Below the pieces are notes generated by a model that had not been told where the DNA came from, did no database searches, and saw only the letters and a list, made by a program, of their open reading frames with translations. The translations under genes were made by a program, and so were the position numbers. This document shows, piece after piece, positions 1 to 8,320 of a DNA stretch of 64,000 nt. Source of the DNA: Thiomicrorhabdus arctica DSM 13458 (GTDB taxonomy: Bacteria > Pseudomonadota > Gammaproteobacteria > Thiomicrospirales > Thiomicrospiraceae); NCBI RefSeq assembly GCF_000381085.1, contig NZ_KB905899.1, forward strand, positions 1,116,001 through 1,180,000, in the 5' to 3' direction. Each line of letters starts with the position of its first letter. Within the stretch, counting starts at the first letter, position 1.

Positions 1-739
1 CATCCTCAGCATGGAAAACCGTCATTTCTGAAAGCGAATCCATACGTTTAGCAAACGGTAAACTAAAGGCGGCTGGGATGTGCTGAGTAATCACAATGCC
101 CGGAGTGCTGACTGGAAGGCGCATCAGTACTTCTTTAATCGCTTCTGTGCCACCCGTTGATGCTCCTAGTGCGATAATTTTATCTGTGGTCTTAAAGTGT
201 TTCTGGCGAACAGTCGTCTTTGGGAGCACAGCATCGGTCGACAATTTATCAGGAACATTCTGAGGCTTTACTACTTCGGGACGGCTATTTTGATTAGCAA
301 CATAACGGGCATACTGACGCTCTAACATGGATTTATTAACGCGAGCGGCCGTTTTAACTTTACTGCATATTTCTTGCGTATAAGCCTCAAAACTGTGTGT
401 CAAATCAATTTTAGGCTTGGTCACAAAATCGACAGCGCCTAAGTCCATGGCCTCAAAGGATATATCAGCACCTTTTTCAGTCAGTGTGGATACCATAACA
501 ACGGGGAGAGGATGCAATCGCATTAGATTCTTTAAGAAAGTCACCCCATCCATTTTCGGCATTTCTATATCTAATGTCAGCACATCTGGGTGCAGTAGCT
601 TAATCTTTTCTCTTGCATCAAACGGATCTGAGGCCGTACCAATAACTTGTAGGTCTGGATCAGAAGACAACATCTCATTTAGCATTTTACGAACCAATGC
701 AGAGTCATCAACAATCAGAACTTTAATAGGTGTGTTCAC
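1..739 (-). CDS. cheB: Chemotaxis response regulator protein-glutamate methylesterase CheB (partial, C-terminus beyond window)
   Basis: CheB removes methyl groups from, and deamidates, glutamyl sites of chemoreceptors, opposing CheR. The N-terminal receiver domain is clear: VDDSALVRK near the start and the phospho-acceptor aspartate in LTLDIEMPKMDG at about residue 56. After a long linker comes the esterase domain, with the nucleophile serine in ALGASTGGTEAI and the histidine in ITQHIPAAFS. The left window edge cuts the esterase domain before its catalytic aspartate. I chose the GTG at 739, because GGAA lies eight bases upstream and no ATG fits the receiver domain start. It follows cheR on the same strand but is separated from it by a terminator-like hairpin. 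Confidence 0.93.
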   Translation of the reverse strand, partial: MNTPIKVLIVDDSALVRKMLNEMLSSDPDLQVIGTASDPFDAREKIKLLHPDVLTLDIEMPKMDGVTFLKNLMRLHPLPVVMVSTLTEKGADISFEAMDLGAVDFVTKPKIDLTHSFEAYTQEICSKVKTAARVNKSMLERQYARYVANQNSRPEVVKPQNVPDKLSTDAVLPKTTVRQKHFKTTDKIIALGASTGGTEAIKEVLMRLPVSTPGIVITQHIPAAFSLPFAKRMDSLSEMTVFHAED

Positions 740-765
740 AGAATATTCCTTGTTCTATCGAACGC

Positions 766-795
766 AATAAAAAGGGCTCTAAAGCCCTTTTTATT
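766..795 (-). terminator. Hairpin terminator between cheR and cheB
   Basis: AATAAAAAGGGCT pairs with AGCCCTTTTTATT around a four-base loop, giving about 13 base pairs with A/T tracts on both sides. The hairpin overlaps the cheR stop codon (794-796) and ends about 27 bases before the cheB GTG. The symmetric tracts would let it work on both strands. It suggests that cheB transcription is only partly coupled to cheR. Confidence 0.75.
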
Positions 796-1621
796 ACTCA
801 TTTTTTTTATAGATAGTTTGCCCTAATAACTCAAACCGAGTACAAACTTTATAGAGTGATTCAGAATGCCCTACGAAAAGGTGACCACCTACCGGCAACC
901 GATCAGCATATCGATCGAACAATTTGGATTGGGTTGGTTTATCAAAGTAAATCACTACATTTCGACAAAAAATCACATCAATTGAATCTTTGATAGGCCA
1001 CTCACTCATCAAATTTAACTGATCAAATTTAATAATCTCCTGCAATTCAGACTTAACTTTAACAAACCCCTCTTTCGAGCCTGTCCCTTTCAAAAACCAT
1101 CGTTTTTGACGCGCTTCAGAAACTCCCTTTAATCGGTCAATTGTGTAAACTCCATTTAATCCGGTTTGGACGACGTCAGAGTCTAAATCAGTCGCAATCA
1201 CTTGAACATCCCAATCCAAGGGTGCTTTTTCCTTTAACATAATTGCGATGGAATAAGGCTCTTCTCCTGTTGAACAACCTGCAGACCAAATCCGAATTCG
1301 TCGGCTAGCCGCATTTGAAATGACTAATGCAGGAATCACATGTTCCGCTAAATACTCAAAATGATGATTTTCTCTAAAAAAGAAGGTCAAATTCGTAGTG
1401 ATTGAGTTAATCAACTGAATAAATTCAGACTCACCTTGGGCTTCAACATAGTCAATGTATTGGCTAAAACTTGTTAAAGCTAGGAATCGTATGCGTTTTG
1501 CTAGCCGATTGTAAACCAAGTTAATTTTTGATTCATTTAAATCAATACCTGCAAAATCATACACAATCTTTTGGACTCGTTTAAAATCTTGCTCTGTAAA
1601 GTCAAATTCGCGTTCACTCAT
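794..1621 (-). CDS. cheR: Chemotaxis protein methyltransferase CheR
   Basis: CheR is an S-adenosylmethionine-dependent methyltransferase that methylates glutamates on chemoreceptors in the adaptation branch. The 275 residues are the usual length. The N-terminal helical part (residues 1-75) is followed by the methyltransferase fold, with the SAM-binding motif WSAGCSTGEEPYSIAI at about residues 112-128, TDLDSDVV, and the family motif DVIFCRNVVIYF near residue 215. ATG at 1621. It is divergent from the FliK-like gene at 1733, with about 110 bases between them, and is followed by cheB. Confidence 0.95.
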   Translation of the reverse strand: MSEREFDFTEQDFKRVQKIVYDFAGIDLNESKINLVYNRLAKRIRFLALTSFSQYIDYVEAQGESEFIQLINSITTNLTFFFRENHHFEYLAEHVIPALVISNAASRRIRIWSAGCSTGEEPYSIAIMLKEKAPLDWDVQVIATDLDSDVVQTGLNGVYTIDRLKGVSEARQKRWFLKGTGSKEGFVKVKSELQEIIKFDQLNLMSEWPIKDSIDVIFCRNVVIYFDKPTQSKLFDRYADRLPVGGHLFVGHSESLYKVCTRFELLGQTIYKKNE

Positions 1622-1653
1622 GTATGATGACCTTATTCAAATAATTCTATCGT

Positions 1654-1680
1654 TAAAGTACGATTTAATAGGGCTAATAT
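1654..1680 (+). promoter_or_regulatory. Candidate sigma28 (FliA) promoter for the FliK-like gene
   Basis: TAAAGTAC, 11 bases, GCTAATAT on the plus strand resembles the FliA consensus TAAAGTTT-N11-GCCGATAA: the -35 half is good, the -10 half matches five of eight. It ends 52 bases before the ATG at 1733. A weak call made by eye. Confidence 0.35.
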
Positions 1681-1732
1681 AATTGTAATTTAATGGGATG
1701 CAAGTAAAAGTTCATTTTAACTGGTAAAAACA

Positions 1733-2767
1733 ATGGTTAATATTTCCAATAATTTCACAACTGCACAGTCTCTAACACTGAATAGTGCGGCTCAAAGCGC
1801 TTCACTATTCAAAGTGGGTCAGGTAGTTACGGCAAACATCGAACAAATCCAAGGTAAACAAGTCACTTTGTCTATCGGTAGCCAAACACTTGTTGCCACA
1901 AGTAAACTCGACCTTCAAGAATCCGGCCTTATCCAGGTTCGAATAAAACAACTACAACCGACCATTGAACTTGCCATTATCCGTGCACCTAAACAGAATA
2001 ACAGTCAACAATTACAAAATGTACTCCAAGCCGCTTTACGACAAGTGATACCTAACCAGACTGCACTGCCACAGGCATTTCAGCAAATAAGTTTACTGCA
2101 AGGTCTGCCAGCTTCATTATTGGGACCTGTGAATCAACTTCTAGAACAAATCGTCAAAAGTCAGATACCTTTATCTGGCTCGGCTTTAAAACAAAAAATG
2201 GCGGATAGTGGTCTGTTTTTAGAATCAAAACTTAAACAAGCTGATAAACCAAACTTGAACCATGACATTAAAAGCCAGTTGCTTTCCTTGCGACAGCAAG
2301 CAGAGGCACTGAATATAAGATCGCCTTCACCACAAATTGCTCAACTTTTAGGGTCGCTTAACCAAGCAATCAATAGAATTACGCTGCAACAATTACAACT
2401 CTACGAAAACCCTAATATAACGTCCCTAGACCTCCCCTCTAGTCATAAAAAACAGGATGAACAGGATTATATTGAGTTTAGAAAGCACTCTGAATCCGGT
2501 TCACCACGCTGGGAGGTCTTAATTGATTTACATTTACCTATAGGGGAAATGTCAGCTAAATTAACGCTCAATCAGCAAAATGAATTCAACTGCTTTTTAT
2601 GGTGTGAAACAGAAACCTTAGAACGAAGTATTTCTGAACATCTCACGCAACTGAAGAAGCAATTCGAGCATCAAAATTTGCAGCTGCAGAACCTACTCAT
2701 CGTCAAGCAGAAACCGACCAAAACTGAAAAATCCACCCAAGTTGCGCTGATTGATATTCATATCTAA
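1733..2767 (+). CDS. FliK-like protein (second hook-length-control-type protein)
   Basis: The C-terminal part (residues about 248-340) matches the FliK C-terminal fold: WEVLIDLHLPIGEMSAKL, then FLWCETETLERSISEHLTQLKKQFEHQ... and a final beta strand, the arrangement seen where FliK contacts FlhB. The N-terminal third (residues 25-85) looks like a small beta barrel (VGQVVTANIEQIQGKQVTLSI), and the middle is glutamine-rich and low in complexity. A full fliK lies at 22078-23715, so this is a paralogue. FliK-like genes paired with a small FlhB-C-terminal protein are known in other bacteria (the ylqG/ylqH type); here that partner is at 4510. Exact role unknown. ATG at 1733; the neighbouring ORF upstream is divergent. 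Confidence 0.75.
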   Translation: MVNISNNFTTAQSLTLNSAAQSASLFKVGQVVTANIEQIQGKQVTLSIGSQTLVATSKLDLQESGLIQVRIKQLQPTIELAIIRAPKQNNSQQLQNVLQAALRQVIPNQTALPQAFQQISLLQGLPASLLGPVNQLLEQIVKSQIPLSGSALKQKMADSGLFLESKLKQADKPNLNHDIKSQLLSLRQQAEALNIRSPSPQIAQLLGSLNQAINRITLQQLQLYENPNITSLDLPSSHKKQDEQDYIEFRKHSESGSPRWEVLIDLHLPIGEMSAKLTLNQQNEFNCFLWCETETLERSISEHLTQLKKQFEHQNLQLQNLLIVKQKPTKTEKSTQVALIDIHI

Positions 2768-3147
2768 CCTAGTGTTCTATTTTAGGCATTTGCTCTGTCC
2801 AGAGCTGCATACCCTAGGCATAGGCATTCTAATTTAATGTTGATTGAATGAATAAATACTGAAACTCGTGACAAAAAGGTTAAAACTGAGTCTCTAATAA
2901 GCCCTTTGCTCGAGTCAGGATGACTTAAATATAAACCAAAACCATACCTATTAAAGTAGAACACACTATTAGCAGTAAGCTATTGAACAATCTTTTGTGA
3001 ATTTTAGGCTAAATTGATTCATTTCTTATTTTGTAAAAAGGTCTTTCCAAATATTGTCGTAAAAAAATAAAAGAGAAAACTAGACCTTTACTAGCGAATC
3101 GGTTAGTTTAGCAATATCATTATGTCACCTAAGAGAGAGCCGTCTAA
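2768..3147. other. Intergenic region between the FliK-like gene and cheW
   Basis: 380 bases, AT-rich. I see a small inverted repeat GCTCTG-TC-CAGAGC at 2792-2805, without a T tract, and a spaced inverted repeat AAAGGTCT (3037-3044) / AGACCTTT (3082-3089). The cheW ribosome binding site AAGAGAGAG lies at about 3131-3139. A promoter for the cheW block is expected here but no convincing sigma28 or sigma54 site stands out. A 60-codon ORF on the minus strand (2782-2964) looks spurious. Confidence 0.5.
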
Positions 3148-3672
3148 ATGGACAATAAAATAAACTCCATTCAAGAACAAATTGATCAAAGCGCAAACAA
3201 CACAGACCAAGTGTTAAGTTTTATACTCGGTCATGAAGAATACGGTGTTGACATTCTAAGAGTCCAAGAAATTACAGGTTGGGAAAACACGACCCCTATC
3301 CCGAACACCCCTAGCTATGTAATGGGGGTTATCAACCTCCGCGGCGCGGTAGTTCCAATCATCGATTTACGTGTACGTTTTGGACTACAAGACATCACTT
3401 ACAATGAAACAACCGTTGTGATTATTGTAAGGTCAGAAGACAATACGGGTGCCCAAAAAATTATTGGCCTTGTTGTAGATGGCGTCTCAGATGTCTATAC
3501 TATTAATAAAAAAGAACTTCAAATTGCCCCAGAGATGAGTGGAACGGTGCAATCAGAATATGTACATGGATTGGCAACGATAAATAGTCAATTAGTGATT
3601 ATTTTACATGTCGATCCTTTAATAAATGATGGCATTCTTGCCTCTATTAAAAAAGCCCTAAATCTTGATTAA
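3148..3672 (+). CDS. cheW: CheW-type coupling protein (plus-strand copy)
   Basis: CheW couples chemoreceptors to the kinase CheA in the array. After a non-conserved 20-residue N-terminus the CheW domain starts at VLSFILGHEEYGVDILRVQEI, followed by the diagnostic VMGVINLRGAVVPIIDLR at about residues 58-75 and VVDGVSDVY. 174 residues, slightly longer than E. coli CheW. It is the second CheW of the window (the other is at 4904) and heads a block with a CheY-like regulator and a STAS protein but no CheA, so it probably works with the CheA at 5444 or with a kinase outside the window. Confidence 0.9.
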   Translation: MDNKINSIQEQIDQSANNTDQVLSFILGHEEYGVDILRVQEITGWENTTPIPNTPSYVMGVINLRGAVVPIIDLRVRFGLQDITYNETTVVIIVRSEDNTGAQKIIGLVVDGVSDVYTINKKELQIAPEMSGTVQSEYVHGLATINSQLVIILHVDPLINDGILASIKKALNLD

Positions 3673-3731
3673 CCCCCTGTATAATGACGTTAAAACGTTA
3701 ATTTCTAAGCCTATAATAGTGAGAGGATAAG

Positions 3732-4091
3732 ATGTCAAAAATCTTAGCAGTAGATGATTCTAAGTCAATGAGACAAATGGTAAGTATGTCTCTGAAATCA
3801 GCAGGTCATGATGTGACTGAAGCAGAAGATGGTGCCGTAGCTTTGGAAATTGCCAAGCAAGGTCAGTTTGATTTAGTGGTAACAGATATCAACATGCCTA
3901 ATATGAATGGTATTGAGTTAGTTACCGCTTTGAGAGCCATGCCTAACTATAAATTCACGCCTATTTTATGTTTAACGACAGAGTCTTCAGGTGATATGAA
4001 AGCCAAAGGTAAAGAGGCTGGTGCAACAGGCTGGATTATTAAACCTTTCAGTCCTGAAAAGTTGCTTTCAGTTATTACTCGCGTTCTTTAA
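3732..4091 (+). CDS. Single-domain CheY-like response regulator
   Basis: A 119-residue receiver domain with nothing attached. The acidic pocket is ILAVDDSKSMRQMV, the phospho-acceptor aspartate is in LVVTDINMPNMNG at about residue 52, the switch threonine is in CLTTESS, and the conserved lysine is in IIKPFSPEKL. It is closer in style to the CheY of STAS-associated chemosensory clusters than to the flagellar CheY at 8384. AGAGGATAAG precedes the ATG. It sits 59 bases after cheW and 28 bases before the STAS gene, so the three are probably co-transcribed. Partner kinase not identifiable here. Confidence 0.88.
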   Translation: MSKILAVDDSKSMRQMVSMSLKSAGHDVTEAEDGAVALEIAKQGQFDLVVTDINMPNMNGIELVTALRAMPNYKFTPILCLTTESSGDMKAKGKEAGATGWIIKPFSPEKLLSVITRVL

Positions 4092-4119
4092 ACTTTTAGA
4101 TTAGATAGATGAGGCTTTC

Positions 4120-4395
4120 ATGAGTAATCAAATTAAGTTGCCAGAAAATTTAACCATCCACCATATCGAAGCGCATTTTAGTGAGCTGAACAAGCTTTTC
4201 AATGACTCTGGTGATGAAATTACTGTGGATGCCTCTGGCATTGAAACCATTGACACTGCGGGACTTCAAACACTACTGGTTTTAGTGAGTAATGCTAAAG
4301 AAAATGGTAAAGTTTTAACCTGGTCAAATTCGTCAGAAATCCTTAAAACGAGCGCAGAAAAGCTTGGATTAATACACGATTTGCAACTTACCTAA
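4120..4395 (+). CDS. STAS-domain protein of a chemosensory block
   Basis: 91 residues forming one STAS (anti-sigma-factor-antagonist-like) domain. The key loop is VDASGIETIDTAGLQTLLVL at residues 37-56. The position that is phosphorylated serine in SpoIIAA is threonine/alanine in IDTAGLQ, the form commonly found in STAS proteins next to CheA-type kinases. It follows the CheY-like gene by 28 bases. STAS proteins at such loci are thought to be scaffolds or phosphorylation-dependent switches; the role here is not known. Confidence 0.82.
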   Translation: MSNQIKLPENLTIHHIEAHFSELNKLFNDSGDEITVDASGIETIDTAGLQTLLVLVSNAKENGKVLTWSNSSEILKTSAEKLGLIHDLQLT

Positions 4396-4509
4396 TACCT
4401 CGTCAAGGAGAGAACTTTCTCTCTTTGCTACCCCTTCCTAATCAGAAACCATACTCTTCTGTGATCTGTTCATTTAATATTTTCAAACCTAATAGACAAG
4501 GCTTCGTTA

Positions 4510-4806
4510 ATGGATGAAAAAGGTCTACCGCTTACAACTAAGATTGCGATTTCTATCGAGTACGAAGGTACTAGCGCACCTAAAGTAACGGCTAAAGGCA
4601 AAGGGTATATTGCACAAGAGATTATTCAAACGGCGAAAGAGCTAGGTATCCCCATTCAAGAAAATGGTCCTCTCGTTGAACTACTCAGCCAGGTAGAGCT
4701 AGACCAAGAAATCCCACCAGAACTTTATGAAGCGGTTGTGCAGGTGTTAATTTTTGCCTACCAAATCAGTGGTAAAGAAATCGCGCCAACGACTCCCGAA
4801 GTTTAG
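4510..4806 (+). CDS. FlhB C-terminal-domain-like protein (FhlB/YlqH type)
   Basis: A soluble 98-residue protein resembling the part of FlhB after its autocleavage site. Compare IAISIEYEGTSAPKVTAKG here with FAVALQYDPDNMQEPIVVATG of FlhB, then AQEIIQTAKELGIPIQENGPL and IPPELYEAVVQVLIFAYQI. It has no membrane segments and no NPTH cleavage motif: it begins just where the cleaved FlhB fragment would. The full FlhB is at 13748. Such proteins are known in bacteria that also carry a second FliK-like gene, as here (1733), and may compete with or replace the FlhB tail during the export specificity switch; that is inference. Confidence 0.85.
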   Translation: MDEKGLPLTTKIAISIEYEGTSAPKVTAKGKGYIAQEIIQTAKELGIPIQENGPLVELLSQVELDQEIPPELYEAVVQVLIFAYQISGKEIAPTTPEV

Positions 4807-4810
4807 TTAT

Positions 4811-4841
4811 AAAAAAAGGGCATAACAAATGCCCTTTTTTA
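4811..4841. terminator. Bidirectional terminator between convergent fhlB-like and cheW genes
   Basis: AAAAAAAGGGCAT pairs with ATGCCCTTTTTT around the loop AACAA. The A tract and T tract on either side suit both the plus-strand block ending at 4806 and the minus-strand block ending at 4904. Confidence 0.85.
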
Positions 4842-4903
4842 TAAGATCTTAATGTTTGTTAGCAAATCCGTCCTTCATAGACTAAGCCTTGCATAGAAAT
4901 AAA

Positions 4904-5410
4904 CTACTCTTCTCCTGCGAACATATTATCGACATCAATCAGAATGATAACGTTATTCTGGAAATGAGCAATACCTTGAATATACCGAGAAACATTCTCT
5001 TTAGTCGCTGACAAAGCCTCTATTTTGCTTTCTGGGATATCTTTGACTTCCATCACAAAATCAACCAACATACCGACAGCGCGCTCACCATCCAACTCAA
5101 CAATAATAATACGTGAATAATCACTTATTTCTTTAGCAGGCATTCCATACATGGAACGTGCATCAATGACGGTGACAATGACACCACGGACATTAATAAC
5201 ACCCAGGACATTATGAGGCGTACCCGCAACCGTTCGAATGATACCAACCCTAAGCACTTCCCTGATTTTCTTAACATGAATGCCATAAATTTCATTCTCT
5301 AGAGTAAAGAGCACACAGCGAGCACTTGGCCCTAGATAAGCGGCCTCATCTTGCATTTCACTCATCGAAGGACTATCGTTACCTGTCATACTTTGAGTCA
5401 TCATATCCAT
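4904..5410 (-). CDS. cheW: Chemotaxis coupling protein CheW
   Basis: The CheW of the main chemotaxis operon, 168 residues. An acidic, methionine-rich N-terminus precedes CVLFTLENEIYGIHVKKIREVLR, then VLGVINVRGVIVTVIDARSMYG and GMLVDFVMEVKDIPES, all standard CheW-fold signatures. The start at 5410 has a very strong ribosome binding site (AGGAGGAGTT). It is 33 bases downstream of cheA and ends the cheY-cheZ-cheA-cheW run. Confidence 0.93.
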   Translation of the reverse strand: MDMMTQSMTGNDSPSMSEMQDEAAYLGPSARCVLFTLENEIYGIHVKKIREVLRVGIIRTVAGTPHNVLGVINVRGVIVTVIDARSMYGMPAKEISDYSRIIIVELDGERAVGMLVDFVMEVKDIPESKIEALSATKENVSRYIQGIAHFQNNVIILIDVDNMFAGEE

Positions 5411-5443
5411 AACTCCTCCTTATCTACTTATTGATGGCGAATG

Positions 5444-7531
5444 TTAAAAGCGCTCTACTACGCCAGGTAAATCCAATATGAGTGCAATACTACCATTACC
5501 AGTAATCGTTGCTCCTGCATATCCTCGTACTTTCTTAAGCATTACGCCAAGAGGCTTAATAACAACCTCTTCCTGACCATTAACTTGATTAACAACAAGA
5601 CCTACTCGTTGATTGCCGACTGACACAATCACGACTTTATCACCCACATAGGACTCTTTTGTCTGATGGGGAGCCAACCACTCACTTAAGAATAGAAGTG
5701 GAATGCTTCTATCTCTCAAGCGCACCATCATTTGGCCATCAATTTTATTGGTTTTTTCGGGATTATAATCGAAAATCTCTTGAACACTGCTTAATGGAAT
5801 GGCATAGCTATCCTCATCAAAACCGACCATTAAGGTTGGTAGAATGGCCAAGGTAAGCGGCACACGTATATTGATTTTTGTGCCTTCACCTAAGACAGAG
5901 TGAATCTCAATACTGCCATTCAATTTAGTGATCATTGTTTTGACCACATCCATTCCAACACCACGACCAGAGATATCACTAATCACATCGGCCGTCGAGA
6001 ACCCTGCAGACAGTATCAATTCAAAAGCAGACTTATCATCAAGCTGACTGGCTGCAATTTCATCCATCATACCTTTTTCAACGGCTTTTTGACGAAGTAC
6101 ATCTGGATCCATTCCTTTGCCATCGTCCGTAATCGACAACAAAATATGGTCCCCCTCCTGTTCTGCCGCTAACACAATAGTACCTGTTTTTGGCTTACCT
6201 GCGGCTGCACGTACATCAGGCATTTCAACGCCATGATCCACCGAGTTTCGAACTAAATGCACTAAAGGATCCGCTAAAGCCTCGACTAAATTCTTGTCTA
6301 AATCAGTCTCTTCACCTTTCAATTCAAGGTTAATATCCTTACCCAGTTGTCGGGCAAGATCTCGCACAACACGTGGAAAACGACCGAATACTTTTTTAAC
6401 CGGTTGCATACGTGTCTTCATCACTGACGATTGCAAGTCTGTTGTGACATGGTCTAAATTTCCAACGGCATTCGCTAGATCTTCAAGACTTACGCCTGCA
6501 CCTTTTAACGTTAAAAGACGGTTTCGTACTAATACCAGTTCACCGACTAAGTTCATAATTTCATCTAAACGACGGGTGTCAACACGAACCGTTGATTCAG
6601 TGGTGTTTTTAGCCACAGGCTTTGCCTCTGCAGCGGTGTTAGAAGGTTTAGGTGTGCTTTTAACTGGAGCCGCTGGGACGCTTTCTTGAGGCTTAGAGCC
6701 CTTAACATTTAAAGGCGTCGGAACGTCACCCGACTCACCACCCTCAAGCAAATCTCTCTGACCCAGTAGAGCTTCAAATTCGTCTTCAGACATATCGCCA
6801 TCCGGATCAACACCGGCTGCCAAAACAATAGAACCAGGTTCATCATTAGAATGATCAGGGCCAAGCACCTCACGCTGGTTCAGTAAAGCTTCGAATTCTT
6901 CTTCAGACATATCACCATCAGGATCGACGCCTTCAGTGAGACTGAGTTCAACAGTCGATACCCCAAGGTTAGCATCGTCGTCCTCAGGCTCCATAACATC
7001 ACGTTGACTTAATAAAGCTTCAAATTCATCTTCAGACATATCTCCGTCCGGGTCAACCCCTTCTCCAAGTTGCAATGGAGATTCAACGATCTGTTCTTCA
7101 ACGACTGGAGGTTTATTCTTTGCTGTTATGGCATCTAAATCAGTCAATAAGACAGGATCATTCTCAGGCATTTCACGCACGCCATCTTTCAATAGATCCA
7201 TTAAATCACTAATGACATCAAATGCCCTTAATATCGCATCGGCAACAATTGCATCATAAGCAACTTCTCTATTGCGAATTTTATCGAAAACGTTTTCTGC
7301 TCTATGGCAAACTTCAATAAGAGGAGTAATGGCCAAAAACCCTGCCCCTCCCTTAATAGTATGAAAACCTCTGAAAACAGCATTCAGTAAATCTGCATCT
7401 TCAGGAGAGTGTTCTAATTCAACTAACTGCTCATTAAGTTGATCAACCAGGTCTGCTGCCTCTGCCAAAAAGTCCTGCAAAATCTCTTCATCCACAACCT
7501 TCCCCTCGCTTGCTTGCACTGAATGGAACAT
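5444..7531 (-). CDS. cheA: Chemotaxis histidine kinase CheA
   Basis: CheA autophosphorylates on its P1 histidine and passes phosphate to CheY and CheB. P1 is clear (GFHTIKGGAGF, phospho-histidine at about residue 57). Next comes a long acidic linker, residues about 140-310, in place of a folded P2 domain. Then dimerisation P3 (RVDTRRLDEIMNLVGELV), the ATPase P4 with the N box HLVRNSVDHGVE, DDGKGMD and GRGVGMDVV, and the CheW-like P5 at the end. The linker contains three near-identical copies of GVDPDGDMSEDEFEALL. 695 residues. I prefer the ATG at 7531 over the in-frame TTG at 7537. It is downstream of cheZ and followed by cheW. Confidence 0.95.
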   Translation of the reverse strand: MFHSVQASEGKVVDEEILQDFLAEAADLVDQLNEQLVELEHSPEDADLLNAVFRGFHTIKGGAGFLAITPLIEVCHRAENVFDKIRNREVAYDAIVADAILRAFDVISDLMDLLKDGVREMPENDPVLLTDLDAITAKNKPPVVEEQIVESPLQLGEGVDPDGDMSEDEFEALLSQRDVMEPEDDDANLGVSTVELSLTEGVDPDGDMSEEEFEALLNQREVLGPDHSNDEPGSIVLAAGVDPDGDMSEDEFEALLGQRDLLEGGESGDVPTPLNVKGSKPQESVPAAPVKSTPKPSNTAAEAKPVAKNTTESTVRVDTRRLDEIMNLVGELVLVRNRLLTLKGAGVSLEDLANAVGNLDHVTTDLQSSVMKTRMQPVKKVFGRFPRVVRDLARQLGKDINLELKGEETDLDKNLVEALADPLVHLVRNSVDHGVEMPDVRAAAGKPKTGTIVLAAEQEGDHILLSITDDGKGMDPDVLRQKAVEKGMMDEIAASQLDDKSAFELILSAGFSTADVISDISGRGVGMDVVKTMITKLNGSIEIHSVLGEGTKINIRVPLTLAILPTLMVGFDEDSYAIPLSSVQEIFDYNPEKTNKIDGQMMVRLRDRSIPLLFLSEWLAPHQTKESYVGDKVVIVSVGNQRVGLVVNQVNGQEEVVIKPLGVMLKKVRGYAGATITGNGSIALILDLPGVVERF
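6752..7060 (-). repeat. Three in-frame peptide repeats in the CheA linker
   Basis: Copies of about 21 residues lie at CheA residues 158-178, 201-221 and 240-260, spaced 39-43 residues apart. The shared core is GVDPDGDMSE(D/E)EFEALL(S/N/G)QR(D/E). The part MSEDEFEALL lines up without gaps with LSQDEVDALL at the N-terminus of FliM (residues 5-14, gene at 17569), the segment that binds phosphorylated CheY. Confidence 0.9.
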
Positions 7532-7609
7532 GTCCAATTAGTGGATATATGTATATTGCAGAAAATATAGCAATCATTGTGCCATTCAATAAATTACTCA
7601 CCCTTAAAT

Positions 7610-8290
7610 CTAGAAACCTAAATCACTTAACAAGTCATCGACCTCTGCTTGTGACTGAGTGGAGCCGTTCTTCGATTTTGCAGTGACATTTGGACCGACC
7701 CCTTTCATTTCATCTGAAGTCTTGTCTTCAGCACTCTCCTCACGATCTGGAATCGAGGCATAATCATGTGTAGACTGGTCAATTAAGTGGATTAAACTTT
7801 GCTCTAAAGAGGTAATAATCATAATGACCCGATTCAATACCTGACCAGTCAAATCCTGAAAAGATTGGGCTAACATGATCTCGGTTAATTCTGAATTTAC
7901 CTTATTAATCGTCTTTAGCAAAATTTCTGTGTCACTGCCAGCTATTGAGTTGCAGGTTATTTCTTGCAAAGAACTCATTAGACTCAATGCATTTTCTGCA
8001 GATTCAAGTGTTTTATTACTGGCTTCTGCCGTCATATTTATGACATATTCCAGGCGTTCAGCCGCATCTGGAATATCATGCTTAGTTTGTAGCAAGAGAG
8101 TGCTGTCATTCAAACCATCCAGCGTTTGATGTAAATTCTGAGTCAACTCACTGACTCGCTGATATAGCTCCGACTCACGTACTTGAGTTAACTCATCTAA
8201 TAGAGCTCCTGCCTGAGACGGTTCTCCGGACTCCAAAGCTTTTAATAGTGCCTTAACGAGATTCTGGTCAATTTGTGTAGGGAAAGTCAT
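7610..8290 (-). CDS. cheZ: CheY-P phosphatase CheZ
   Basis: CheZ speeds dephosphorylation of CheY-P. The protein is 226 residues and mostly helical. The catalytic region appears in SFQDLTGQVLNRVIMIITSLE (the family's QDLTGQ signature with the active glutamine), and the extreme C-terminus, VDDLLSDLGF, is the conserved CheY-binding peptide. It lies between cheY and cheA. A terminator-like hairpin separates it from cheY, while cheA follows after 78 bases. Confidence 0.94.
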   Translation of the reverse strand: MTFPTQIDQNLVKALLKALESGEPSQAGALLDELTQVRESELYQRVSELTQNLHQTLDGLNDSTLLLQTKHDIPDAAERLEYVINMTAEASNKTLESAENALSLMSSLQEITCNSIAGSDTEILLKTINKVNSELTEIMLAQSFQDLTGQVLNRVIMIITSLEQSLIHLIDQSTHDYASIPDREESAEDKTSDEMKGVGPNVTAKSKNGSTQSQAEVDDLLSDLGF

Positions 8291-8320
8291 AGTTTATAAA
8301 TCCTTAGCAATAACGGTGAC

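Noticed and set aside
2792-2805. GCTCTG-TC-CAGAGC as a terminator for the FliK-like gene
   Set aside because: The loop is only two bases and no T tract follows.
2782-2964. 60-codon minus-strand ORF in the gap before cheW
   Set aside because: No family resemblance, no good ribosome binding site, odd composition, and in a region expected to hold a plus-strand promoter.
4510-4806. fhlB-like gene as a truncated flhB pseudogene
   Set aside because: The reading frame is intact, has its own ATG, and the domain is complete; stand-alone FlhB-tail proteins are an established family.
5659-6689. Several plus-strand ORFs of 65-131 codons opposite cheA
   Set aside because: They are antisense shadows of a well supported gene, with unnatural residue composition and no ribosome binding sites.
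6752-7060. EF-hand-like calcium loops in the CheA repeats (DPDGD...E)
   Set aside because: The spacing is two residues shorter than a canonical 12-residue EF loop and the glycine at position 6 is missing; the FliM-like reading explains the conserved part better.
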